From positions 49,653,726 to 49,717,725 of the forward strand of contig NC_060063.1 in NCBI RefSeq assembly GCF_020283565.1: 64,000 nt of DNA, read 5' to 3'. Shown in pieces: positions 1 to 10,973 of this stretch; position 1 is the first letter of the stretch; every line of letters begins with the position of its first letter. A program made the position numbers and the translations under genes. The stretch is from Trifolium pratense (lineage: Eukaryota > Streptophyta > Magnoliopsida > Fabales > Fabaceae). Under the pieces are notes generated by a model, which did no database searches, was not told where the DNA came from, and saw nothing but the letters and a program-made list of their open reading frames with translations.

Positions 1-852
1 AAAACTGTTCTTTCATATAAGGAAGAAAATCCAATGTTCAGGCTAAACAAAAACAATAAAGAAGCAATACCGTTGTATCTTTAAAGATCAGCGCCAATCA
101 CCGATTACACTCATCTAACTAAATAGAAAAAGGAAACAATGGCTAAGCAAAGGAAAAAGACGATGCACGGCTTAGAGCCGAATTATCAGAAAAATGAAAG
201 AAAAAAAACAAGGAAAAGTTGGAATTTGAAAATGATAAATCGATAAGATTTGAGTCAAATCGTCCAAATAATGGTGAAGTCTGAGGTATGAACAGTGCCA
301 ATGAAATAAGTTTGCAATTGGGCGGAACCAAAGGAAGGATTATGCCCGTATAACTATTAGTGGATCACGTAACCCTTTAATTAATTTTTTAATCTGATCC
401 GTTGATTCATGTCCTCTGACTACTATTTAGAATTCTCGATTCTCATAATAAACAAGAGTTCTCATGTGATATGCTCTTAATATATTTTAATTTATGTGGT
501 CAGGCTAGTGACCCATTGGTCTGACTGGTAACCCATTGACCCAGGGTTTCGACTGATTAGACGACTGGTATGGGTTTTAAAACAATGGAACAAACACGGG
601 ATACTGCAAAGCAGTGTGAAATATTAGAGTTATTCATCTCTAAAATTTTCCCTAAAATTAGTGCCCAATATAGACATAGCTGCTTCTTTGAAGTGCCGGC
701 TTTAAAGGATGCTTCTCTCTCAACTCTCAATATTTAGCAAATAAACACAAACATTAAGGTCATACAGAACCAAGATGTAAGCTAAATATTATTCATACAT
801 GCCTTTCTAAGTCAAAACACAACAAATTAAATTAGGTGAAGTAGCATAATGC
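1..852. other. gene-poor left edge, probable last intron of SWP73 gene
   Basis: No coding segment is recognisable here on either strand. The neighbouring SWP73 coding frame ends at a good donor (GTAAGC on the minus strand, about 849-854), so this stretch is best read as the start of its last intron. I looked on the minus strand for the expected short C-terminal exon and did not find it, so it probably lies beyond the left edge. Inference. Confidence 0.45.
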
Positions 853-2436
853 TTACCATGGTTGATTGTAGAATTCAGAACGCTGTTCCTTTTCGGCATT
901 ATGGCTGGCATCTCCGGCAACAAGCTTTAAATCCTTACCCTGAGAAACTATCAAGGCATTAATAAACTCTGCTGGAGACTGACTAAAGCCAAGAAGGAAA
1001 GCTCGTCTCCTAAGATGCTCATGGATCTTCTTTACGGACGTACAAATCACTTCATCAAAAGCATCAATTTCTTTGTGACTCTCCATACTTGTTAAGAATG
1101 CCGACATATCTTTCTGTAGTGGAAGAGGCACATCAACCTGCACATCATAACACGCAGTTCCAGCAGGACAATTTCCAGAAAGCTTGATTTTATGCTCCAG
1201 GTGTATAGGCTGTGGTTGTGACAAATGCTGTGATATCTTCTGTGAAGCCAATGAAAATTTCATTTTTTCTTCCCCAAACACTTTTTGGAGAGAAGCATCA
1301 CACATGAAGAACGAAGGGTCATTCGGGCTCTGTAGCTTCCTGAATTTCACATAGTTCCATAGAGCTGCCATTATCCTAGGACGGGTATCAAACTCAATCC
1401 CTAAAACTTTAGCCAACGGTGTTGAAACCATAAACTTCTCAGGCGAGTAATTCATTGTTAACCTAATAACTGCAGTAAATTCTTTGTCTCCTTTCCTCTT
1501 CACCTCAAAACCATCCTGTTGTACAGACGAACGAGCACTATCCCATACCATAACATGATTATCCGGGTAGAATCCCTGATCCAAGTACACCGTAATTTTC
1601 TTAAAGAAAGCCGAAAACTTTGGGTACAAACTTTCCTTTTTCGAAACCCCTCCCACAACAGAATCCTTACCAACTTCTTCCAATATCCTTCCCGTTAGCC
1701 TAAGCGACCAAGAAGGCTCCTCCACACCACCAACCTTCCCAGAATCCAATTTTGTCTGATTTGAAAATGTATTATACACATAAACACGGAGAGTTTTCCT
1801 AACGGAATGAGGATTCTTAACAGCCTCCTGCACATCAATCTTTTTCCTATTTAAAACAGCATCTATCTGAGCCTCAAGTTCAAGTAACCGAGTATAAATC
1901 GCAGACTCGGGCACAAGCTTAGCCACTTTTTCCGGTATTAAATTCTCCTGTAAATTCCTCTTTTTCCTTAAAGGAGCAGGAGTTAACTCCATAGTCTTAA
2001 AAGCAGATGTTTGATTACCACTCGGTGAACCTTGTGGACGCGAACTCGACTTCTGATGTGCACGCTTTGCAGATGTAGTAGTTGTAGCAGCAGCAGTAGT
2101 AGTTGTCGCCGCAGTTGCAGGAGAAGCCACATTAGTGTTATTGTTAATATGCATTTGGCTAACAGATTGTTGCTGCTTCTGCTGCTGTTGTTGTAGTTGG
2201 GTTTGAGGGTGAGAACGAGGGTTTGGAAATTGTGGTTGTTGTTGTGCAATGACATGGGGTTGAGGTTGTGATAGCTGAAAGTGACCGGGGAATGTTGAAG
2301 AAGAACCTTGAGTTTGGGGATGAGACTGAGTGAGAAGATGAATTGGTTGTGGTGGGTTAACGGCGATTGATGAACTGCCTAAAAACGACGGTTGCGCCGT
2401 CGCCGGAATCTTGGGTGGATTATTGTTATTGTTCAT
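853..2436 (-). CDS. SWI/SNF complex component SNF12 homolog (SWP73/BAF60 type, SWIB domain)
   Basis: Accessory subunit of plant SWI/SNF chromatin-remodelling complexes, acting in the nucleus. The 527-codon frame has a low-complexity Gln/Asn/Ser/Thr-rich N-terminus (residues 1-125, with a long Q run near 82-90), a basic patch (RKKR near 157), a conserved central region (about 160-330) and a SWIB/MDM2-like domain at about 335-405 (LAKVLGIEFDTRPRIMAALW). The C-terminal part (about 440-527) matches the BAF60 family. The start is the ATG whose complement is at 2434-2436. The frame closes with TGG-TAA, but the same bases read CCATG|GTAAGC, a strong donor. Family members continue for about ten residues after this point, so the stop is probably intronic and the last exon lies outside the window. 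A telo-box-like AAACCCTAA lies upstream at 2501-2509. The gene is divergent from COG2. Confidence 0.9.
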   Translation of the reverse strand: MNNNNNPPKIPATAQPSFLGSSSIAVNPPQPIHLLTQSHPQTQGSSSTFPGHFQLSQPQPHVIAQQQPQFPNPRSHPQTQLQQQQQKQQQSVSQMHINNNTNVASPATAATTTTAAATTTTSAKRAHQKSSSRPQGSPSGNQTSAFKTMELTPAPLRKKRNLQENLIPEKVAKLVPESAIYTRLLELEAQIDAVLNRKKIDVQEAVKNPHSVRKTLRVYVYNTFSNQTKLDSGKVGGVEEPSWSLRLTGRILEEVGKDSVVGGVSKKESLYPKFSAFFKKITVYLDQGFYPDNHVMVWDSARSSVQQDGFEVKRKGDKEFTAVIRLTMNYSPEKFMVSTPLAKVLGIEFDTRPRIMAALWNYVKFRKLQSPNDPSFFMCDASLQKVFGEEKMKFSLASQKISQHLSQPQPIHLEHKIKLSGNCPAGTACYDVQVDVPLPLQKDMSAFLTSMESHKEIDAFDEVICTSVKKIHEHLRRRAFLLGFSQSPAEFINALIVSQGKDLKLVAGDASHNAEKEQRSEFYNQPW

Positions 2437-2732
2437 TGTTTTGTAGTAAAGAAACGATTTTGGGATCTGAAAATAATTTGGGAAATAAAGAATAAATGAA
2501 AAACCCTAATTACGAAAACGATAAACCCGCGAAAGAGAAAACGTTGCTTACTGTTATTTTCAATTCATCATCTTGTGTGTGTGATTTGCTTTTGGTTTCA
2601 GTTCATTTTCTTTTTTCACTTTCTGAGTTCTTCAAAGTTTCATTACTCTTGCTCAGGGTAAATTAAGTGCGAGTGATATATTTGAACAAGGGCCTCAAAA
2701 AGTGGTGAGTGGGTTATGGCCTTCAAAAGCCT

Positions 2733-2971
2733 GAAAATTTCTCATCCCACCCAACGTTATTTTTCCATTTTTGTCCTTGGTCAAAAAATTCGGAACGTGT
2801 TTTCCGAATTTTTTTAGTTTAAATTTGGAAAAAATTCGGAAAACACATTCCGAAGTTGTTTTTAAAGGCAAAAAAAATTTGGAAAACGCGTTCCGAATTT
2901 TTTGACCAAAGACAAAAATGGAAAAAACAGGGAGTGGGTGAGAAAGTGAGTAGGTGAGATGAGAAATTTTC
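2733..2971. mobile_element. Mutator-like MITE with 9-bp target-site duplication
   Basis: The ends are perfect inverted repeats (GAAAATTTCTCATC / GATGAGAAATTTTC), flanked by the direct repeat CAAAAGCCT at 2724-2732 and 2972-2980. A 9-bp duplication is typical of Mutator-like elements. The arms stay complementary inward for about 80 bp. The middle holds three 20-bp palindromes of TTCGGAA...TTCCGAA type at 2789-2808, 2835-2854 and 2878-2897. No coding capacity. Confidence 0.8.
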
Positions 2972-3177
2972 CAAAAGCCTATCTCAATATGGGCTTTATG
3001 AAAAAAAACTATTTGAGTCCGTCCTATTTGTCAATAAAACATAAAATATTGAATAAATAAGTTTACAATAAATAATTTAATTAAGACAATAATCCACTTA
3101 TATTTTAACAATATTACGTAACAAAATTTTAAATAAATTGTCTACATCAATATAGTGACAAGCTCAAATATCTAATA

Positions 3178-3216
3178 AAAGTCAATGGAATCGTGCGAAT
3201 GCACGAGTTTTTAAAT
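3178..3216 (+). repeat. Helitron-like 3' terminus (hairpin plus TTAGT)
   Basis: A short hairpin (CGTGCGAATGCACG) is followed within about ten bases by TTAGT, the arrangement expected at a Helitron 3' end. The preceding bases (AAAAGTCAAT) recur before the similar terminus near 43617. No 5' end was identified. Confidence 0.4.
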
Positions 3217-3998
3217 TAGTTGATAGTAGTTAATTTTCACATTACAAAATATAATCAGAAAAAAATTATGGGGCAAACAAAACTCGCTCACGTTACACTA
3301 CACTTGTTAAACTGAAATATAATATAGTGCTATGTTTTTTGTTAGGATTTTTCTATCATGTACAAATTTGCACACCTAAAAAAGTTTGTATTGAAACTTG
3401 TGTATTTTATATTAAATAAAACTTTTTAATAAATCATTATTATTTTTCCATAAAAAATTATCACTTTTGATTATTTTAACACAGGGATATTGTTAAAAAA
3501 ATGTTAGACAAACCCTTTTTATTATACAGCAATAATCAAATCCTTAAATTTCACTTTAAGTTTAATTCCTTACTCTCTACAGCATACAAATCCTAATAAT
3601 TCAATGAGTGGTGCTATATGGCACGACACCTTCTTGACACGAAGTTGCACACCCACGCAAAAACTCAATGCAATATACTCATTTAATGGGTTTAATGCTA
3701 ATTTATCTGATTAAAAATAAGCATAATCTAAACATTGTTGCTATACCACCTCACCGTCATTAGCTATAGTCCAAAACAATTTTTCTGCAAATCTTCAATT
3801 GAATAAAGGTCAAATATACCAAACTCTTACTACCAAAATAAATCATGAATTAGGATTAATTATAGTAGAACCAATAGAAAATAATCATTTTTAATTCAAA
3901 TCAAATAAGAGAAACAAATAGAAATAGTAGAAATCATTTATCGTGTCGTGCACTTTATCATTTCCCTAAATTCAACAGAGTATCGGTGTTAAGAAAAG

Positions 3999-4001
<3 letters not shown>

Positions 4002-4042
<41 letters not shown>
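4002..4042. repeat. AT dinucleotide microsatellite
   Basis: About 20 uninterrupted AT units roughly 150 bp upstream of the COG2 start codon. Confidence 0.95.
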
Positions 4043-4047
<5 letters not shown>

Positions 4048-4188
4048 TTAAAATTGCCGGTGGAGATTAGAAAAAGAAAAGGGACTATTGAGACTATTCC
4101 CAGTGCAAGCAGTTTACAGTTATATCGTGAATTTTCCATTCCTAACTAAACAAATTCAATCTCTCCAAAATTTCTCAACAACTTAACA

Positions 4189-7100
4189 ATGGCGGATCCA
4201 ATCCCAGCGCATCACAGATCCGCCACCAACCTCTTCTCCGATCCACTCGACTCCCACCCTCTATGGTTCAAACCCGCATCATTCCTCTCCCCTGATTTCG
4301 ATTCCGAATCCTATATTTCCGAACTCCGAACCTTCGTCCCCTTCGATACTCTCCGTTCAGAGCTTAACAACTATCTCTCATCCCTAAATCACGAACTCAT
4401 TGATCTCATCAATCGCGATTACACTGATTTCGTTAATCTTAGTACTAAGCTTGTCGATGTTGATGCTGCTGTGGTGCGGATGCGAGCACCGCTCGTTGAA
4501 CTTCGAGAGAAGATCGAACAGTTTAGAGGATCTGTTGATGTTTCGCTTGTTGCTATAAAGAATGGTTTGAAGCAAAGATCTGAAGCTGCTTCTGCGAGAG
4601 AGACTTTGGAGCTTCTTCTTGATACGTTTCATGTGGTTTCCAAGGTAGCTGTTGCATCTTTAGTGTTTAATTGTGACTCTAATTGCTTATTAAACGTTGT
4701 AGAATAGAATTGGTGAATTTTTTATGCGAGAACTAATGACATTTCTTCAGTTTTTAGGCATAGATAGTGTAATTTTATTACTTAGTACTATATGAATTAC
4801 ATACACGAACAAATTACACCATTGCGTAAAGAGTAAAGACCAAAGACCGATAATAATTTGAAAAAATAGAAGTGATTGAATGTAATGCCATGTGTCAGTG
4901 TGTCGGACACCAGATACGTCTTCGATCTGAAATACAATGTATTTGTTTTGAGGAGGAAGATTATTATGCTATTGATTTTTGGTTAACTTGTTTAGTTTTA
5001 GTTAGGGTGTAGCATCAATCTCATTGCTAGGTTTAGGGTGGTTGTGGTTTATTTTGATGAATGTTTCTAAAACCGAGGGCAACTTTTTCATCACATGGAC
5101 GTTAGTACGTTACATTCAATAAGATTTGTTTGTTGACAATGATTTGTAGCGTTGATTTTGGAAACCTTAGGGTTAAGACAAAAGGCATTGGCTCAAGATT
5201 CATTCAAAATTGCAGGTTGAGAAACTAATAAAGGAGCTGCCTAGTGTACCTTCAGACTGGTCAAATGGAGACGTGAATTTGTACGACAAAAATTCATTGA
5301 GCAATGGCGTTTCTGTGCAGCCTGTTGAGAATGGGACAAGTGTTAGAGAGACACAAAGTATGTTGCTGGAAAGAATTGCCAGTGAGATGAACCGACTAAA
5401 GTTCTATGTTACACATGCAAAGGTTTGTTTTAATTTTTATTTTTGTTGAATACTTGCTGACAATTTCCAGAAAAAATTATAAATTAGTTGGCAACATGGC
5501 ATTAAAATTTTAGTTGAAAACTATTGTTTTCAAAAGCCTGGTGAGAGGCCAAAGGTATACCATTTTGTAGGCTATGTGTTGGGTGCTATTTGGGTTACTA
5601 TTGTTTACACACACACACAACACCGACTAATTAGCATTCTGAAAGGGAAATAAAATAATACCATTTTGTAGGCTATGTGTTGGGTGCTATTTGGGTTACT
5701 ATTGTTTACACACACACACAGCACCGACTAATTAGCATTCTGAAAGGGAAATAAAATAAAATAAAGAAACATGAAAGGGACAATACTGACAAAGATAGTC
5801 ATGCTCAGGTAATTATAGATATGACTAGTCAAATTAAAATACTTTATTATGTATTAAATTATTATACATAATAACCAGGCATTGAAAGTCCATAGTCTAC
5901 TGTTTGTGTTTACTGTGCATTTTCATTTAGCTTTGATTGTAGTTGTTAGGATCAGTGGACTGCAGAATGGCAAAGACTAGAAAGGGAGCTATTATGTTGT
6001 GTGTGTGTGTGTTTGTAGTTGATGTTGATATCTCTTTGTTTGGAAGAATCCTTTGATAATTTATTGAATAAAAATAGCAACTTGACTATGATCAAATATC
6101 TCATGCCACTACTTATTTTGTCATTTCGACATTTTCATGATGAACTAGCAGGTAACATTCAGAGTGTTAGATTGTTGATAGTATTATATGTGCCTTGAAG
6201 TTTTGCTGGTGTTGATATATTTTGTATTTATTTTAACTTTCTTCTAATGTTTCAGAGGTTTGTGGTTCACCATAAAGTTTATCTTCTTTTTAAGATCTTG
6301 GTACATTCTGTGCTCATCTCTTTTTCTCTATTCTGCCAGTACAGGACCTGCCTTTTATTGAGAATATGGAGAAGAGGATTCAAAATGCAAGCCTATTAGT
6401 AGATGCAAGCTTGGGACATTGCTTTGTTGATGGTCTAGAGCACCGGGATGCAACTGCAATTTACAATTGCTTACGTGCATATGCTGCCATTGATAACACC
6501 AAGAATGCAGAAGAAACTTTCCGAGTCACTGTTGTGGCTCCATTGATACAGAAGATTATCCCACATGGGCCATTGGCTGTGGCTGCTGGTTCATCTGGGG
6601 ATGGGCTTGAAAATGATTATCAATTAATTAAGGAGTGCATTTATAAAGACTGCAAATTTTTATTGGATATTTCTTCAGCCGGTACCTCATCTATCTTTTT
6701 CTTACCACTTTAGGATCCACATGAGTCTTAATCTGTCATAGTGCATTGGTTTCTTGGACCATGTCAGTCATTGCTCTGATGCATTCCTTAATCCTCTATT
6801 CCTCTTGGTCTTTAAAAGTTAGAAGTTAATCACCTTTCACTTTTTCTTTTACTACATGTACTGTTAGCCAAGTCATTTATTTTATGGTCGTGCTTGAGGT
6901 TGTGCCAACAAATATCATGCTTACTTGTCAAAGCATTATATTTACATATCTAAAGTTTGGTATTTGGTGCAGAAAATTCAGGTTTGCACGTATTTGACTT
7001 CTTGGCTAATTCAATCCTTAAAGAGGTTCTCTTTGCTATTCAGAAGGGAAAACCAGGTGCATTTTCTCCTGGAAGACCAACAGAGTTCTTGAAAAATTAC

Positions 7101-10100
7101 AAATCAAGCTTGGAGTTCTTGGCTTGTCTAGAAGGTAGAGTCATATTTCCTTTCGGCTAATCTTACTTTTCACCTTGAGAAACAAAAAGAATCAAGAAAA
7201 GGTAGCCTTCAAGTGGCAAACGATTTTGCTGATTTGATAATATATGGATTTGGCAGTCTATTTGCTAAATTTATTGTTACATGTTAATTTTGCCTTTAAG
7301 TGTATATATTCACTAATAAATGTCATTTAATTTCATGCAAGGCTATTGTCCGTCCAGGTCTGCTGTTGCTAAATTTCGATCCGAAGCAATCTATACCGAG
7401 TTCATGAAGCAATGGAATCTTGGAGTATATTTTTCTTTGAGGTGATTATCTTCTTTAAGAAGGTCATAAAGTTATGAGTCATAACTTTACAAGAATATCT
7501 GAGTTATTAGTGATATGGATCTCATATCTTCAATTGCCTCAGGTTTCAGGAAATAGCAGGGTCTTTAGATTCTGTGCTGACAACATCCAGTCTTGTCCCT
7601 GTTCAAAGTTTAGATCCCAGCGAAGCAAATTATCAAGACTTAACACTAAAACAAAGTGTAACACTGTTGGAGAGTTTGAGATTGTGCTGGAGAGAAGATG
7701 TTCTTGTCCTTTCTTGTTCCGACAAGTTCCTTCGCCTATCCTTGCAGCTTCTTTCTAGGTCAGTTTAAGGTTGAATGTTAACAATTTTTGTTTCTCTTTT
7801 GCTGAACAAAACAGAAGCTAACTTATCTTTGAATTACAGATACTCAAATTGGCTGTCATCTGGACTGACTGCACGCAAGAATCATAATACAAGCACCGGC
7901 ACCGGGCGCGAATGGGCCGTTTCAGCTGTCATAGATGACTTTATCTTTGTATGCATCATGCCTTAACTTTGTTTTTGTCTGCTTTGTGTTCACTTAACCT
8001 ACATCTGTATGCTAGACTTGAAGTAAATCTAGGAGATCCACTGCTTTAAATACTTCATACCCATACGTATATTGTCTTTTACTAGACTTTTTGTGAAATT
8101 CTTGTTTGAGGATTTGTGTATAAAAAAAAACGGTAGTATGATGAAATAACAATTGTGTTGCTTGCAATATTGCCAGATATGCAAAATGAGGATATGATTT
8201 CACATTAAATCATAACAGACGTGAATTCATTTGTAGGTTATTCATGATATAAGATGCTTGGAGGAGCATGTTCATGGTGATTACTTACAACATGTGGTTC
8301 AGGCGTTATCTTCCTGCTCCCCCGATGTTCTTGAATCAGTAAGGCAGAGCATTTTACAAAGTGGTCAATCCTTGAAATCTTTAGAACCTTTGGTCATCAA
8401 AGCAGTGGTGGAGTCACTGGTGGAAAAATCAGTCGAGGTAGAGCGTGTATTCATTAAATTGGTTGCCTTATTCAGGGATGCATATATTTGCAATTTTCTA
8501 GACTTGTTTTTTTCCTTCCTTTACTTCCTCCGATTCCATTCCTATTTGTTCATTTTTTTCGCCTGTTCAAAAATAATCTAGGACTTGAGACAGATGAAGG
8601 AGATAGAAGCAACAGGATGACTATTATGCCTCTACTTGTTAGACATATATTTGCAATTTTCTAGACTTTTTTTTCCTTCCTTTACTTCCCCCAATTCCAT
8701 TCCTATTTGTTCATTTTTTTCGCTTGTTCAAAAATAATCTAGGACTTGAGACAGATGAAGGGGATAACAGCAACTTACAGGATGACTAATAAGCCTCTAC
8801 CTGTTAGGCATTCACCATATGTTGCGGGAGTATTACGTCCCCTAAAGGTATGTGATATCGATTATGTTTTATACTTAATATTATTTTCACCCTGATTACT
8901 TCTTTTCATGGTCACTGGTTAGCTGGATTTAAATACAATGGGATGGTGATATATATTTGGTAGGATGTTGGGTCCGATAGCATGATCATAGAGAAAGCTT
9001 TAACATTTATGGTGCTTGATTTCATTATTACTCCATCCAGTTTTTTTTATAGGAGACACGAGTTTATTTTTGGTCCTTTATAGATTGATAAATTTCCTTA
9101 AATCCCCGTATGTTATTAATAAATTTTATTTTCACAAAAATTTCATCTTCCCCATACAAGGAGAGTCATTAATGTTATACACCTATTTCCACACCCAACC
9201 GCATGCATGAGGCACACAAAAGGTATTCAACATTAAACCATGGGATGGTTTAAACTGAACTGGTATTCAGCTGTTTCATCAATGTTTGTGAAAGCAGCGT
9301 TCTAGTTTGTATCTAGTGGCATTTTTAATCTTTAAAGGAACATGGAGGATCCGGTTAATATATATATATATGAAGTATGTTTCTTAAATATAGGAGTAGG
9401 AACTAGATGCACAGTTGATATGCAATCTATGGTTTGTCTTTTGCATTTGGTAGAAAATCCTGATCTGCAAAACATGAGTTTTGATTTAATTTTTTTTTCA
9501 ACGAAGTTTTGATTTAAATATAAATTTGGCATTTAAAACAATTTTTGGCATTTGAAATATACTCAACCTAAAGGGGCAATTTGCACTTGAGATACAATCC
9601 ACACTAATGCTTTTCACTAAATTTGGTGGGAAATCCTTGGCAAGGCATTAAAACTTTATTATTGGGATTCTATCAGTTGCATTTGTATAAAACACATTTA
9701 GGAAACTGTTATTAAGATATGAACTGTTGATTATTACATGTTCATGTAGGTATCACTGCTTCTGTGAGCCTTCTGCCTCACATTTCAATTTCAACCAAAA
9801 TTTTTATAATTAAACAACTATTGTTATGTGGGCTGCCCATGTTATGAATTATTGCAAGTCCGTGTTAAGAAGTCCCACATCGGATGTGAGTTGGCCTGGA
9901 CAAGGGTTTATAAGTAAGAGGCAATCCTCACCTTACAAGCCGGTTTTGTAGGGTTGAGTTAGGTCCAATACCCAATTCTAATAGTCCGGAAGGATTATTA
10001 GAAGTTCATGCAATGTGGGTACAACTGCTTCCGGTTAGCCTCTTTGGCCTCAAATTTCAACCCAAAAAGAAAGAAGAATAATTACTTTTGTGCTTAGCTT

Positions 10101-10973
10101 TTTGGTTAGAGGTGAGTGAAACTACACTCATGCAAATTGAATCCAATCTGATATGCTGTGGCATTTCATGTGCCCAATTTTGAACACTCTTGTCTACAAT
10201 CTGCACGTGCTGTAGAAAATGGAAAGATAACATCTAATTCCACTCTTATAAAATTGGAAACCAAAAGATTATGATGAACCTGGCAAAAAAATTGCATTAT
10301 GTATAATTTGTGAGAAATATTATTTGTTTTCAATAATTTAGTGTGTGTATTGATGAAATGCAGACTTTTTTGGATGGGGAAAGAACCTCTAGATATTTGG
10401 CAAGTGAAACCAAGAAAGAAATACTCCTTTGTGCTGCAACTGAGATTACTGACCGTTATTATGAATTAGCTTCCGACCTTGTTAGTGTGGTAAGAATCCA
10501 AACTACATCGATGAAAGTACTACAATGATGAATTTTTTATCTCTCGGATTCTTTGATAATGTTTAAGAAATTTTTATTACGAGCAGGCAAGAAAGACAGA
10601 GTCTTCTCTTCAGAAAATTAGGCAGAGTGCTCAGAGACGAGCCGGGGCAAGTTCAGACATCGCCGATAATAATGTTTCTGAACCTGACAAAATGTGTATG
10701 CAGTTGTTCCTTGATATTCAGGTAGGCATGATACTTGCACACCGCAACATACAAGACACGGATGCCATAATTTCAAAATTAATTTTTTAAGTGAATGTCC
10801 TGTAAACTGTGAATGCTTTCTTTTAAGATAATAACCTTCCTCTTGCATATTGTCACCAGGAGTATGCCCGTAACCTAGCTGCCCTAGGGGTTGAAGCAGT
10901 TAATATTGCATCCTATCGTTCATTATGGCAGTGTGTGGCTCCAGCAGATAAGCAGAACACAATTAAATTATAA
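4189..10973 (+). CDS. COG2: conserved oligomeric Golgi complex subunit 2 (COG2)
   Basis: Subunit of the eight-member COG tethering complex, which works in retrograde intra-Golgi traffic. Reconstructed exons: 4189-4644, 5216-5422, 6345-6681, 6973-7134, 7342-7441, 7543-7758, 7840-7948, 8237-8437, 8743-8847, 10364-10489, 10587-10721, 10860-10973. Together they give 2268 nt, or 755 aa, the usual plant COG2 length. All introns are GT-AG and phases close. The N-terminal COG2 domain (about 15-150) includes FVPFDTLRSELNNYL. Family-typical stretches include NMEKRIQNASLL (exon 3), GAFSPGRPTEFLKNYK (exon 4) and MTNKPLPVRHSPYVAGVLRP (exon 9). The C-terminal domain ends WQCVAPADKQ. Exon 9 has a decayed tandem copy just upstream (8582 onward). 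Intron 9 (about 1.5 kb) contains a dispersed repeat. Convergent with the uridine kinase-like gene. Confidence 0.95.
5557..5759. repeat. about 102-bp tandem duplication in COG2 intron 2
   Basis: Two nearly identical head-to-tail copies, both starting TACCATTTTGTAGGCTATG and each with a CA run, lie side by side in the intron. The near-identity suggests a recent duplication. Confidence 0.9.
8479..8805 (+). repeat. tandem duplication of COG2 exon 9 and its polypyrimidine region; the upstream copy is a pseudo-exon
   Basis: Two copies of about 161 bp begin CATATATTTGCAATTTTCTA at about 8480 and 8643. Both include a T-rich tract, an acceptor (AATCTAG) and the start of exon 9. The upstream exon copy (from 8582) has changes that put TGA in frame after about 12 codons. 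The downstream copy (8743-8847) reads the conserved protein. Only the second can encode COG2. Confidence 0.9.
9862..9985 (+). repeat. dispersed repeat resembling a TRIM or solo-LTR fragment in COG2 intron 9
   Basis: Contains AGTCCCACATCGGATGTGAG and, about 70 bp on, CGGTTTTGTAGGGTTGAG. This pairing is familiar to me from short LTR-like repeats dispersed in plant introns. It starts TGTTAAGA, but I could not define the 3' end or a target duplication, so the class is tentative. Confidence 0.45.

Larger units (their letters stand above)
2437..4188. other. divergent intergenic region between SWP73 and COG2
   Basis: AT-rich and non-coding. It should hold the promoters of both divergent genes. Recognisable content is a 239-bp MITE (2733-2971), a Helitron-like 3' terminus near 3194-3216 and an AT microsatellite (about 4002-4042) some 150 bp upstream of the COG2 start. 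I see nothing else. Confidence 0.6.

Noticed and set aside
143..331. Small minus-strand open frame near the left edge
   Set aside because: No recognisable domain; sits in probable intron sequence and is low in complexity (Phe/Ser-rich).
1983..2255. Leu-rich open frame inside the SWP73 gene
   Set aside because: Out-of-frame shadow of the Gln-rich N-terminal coding region.
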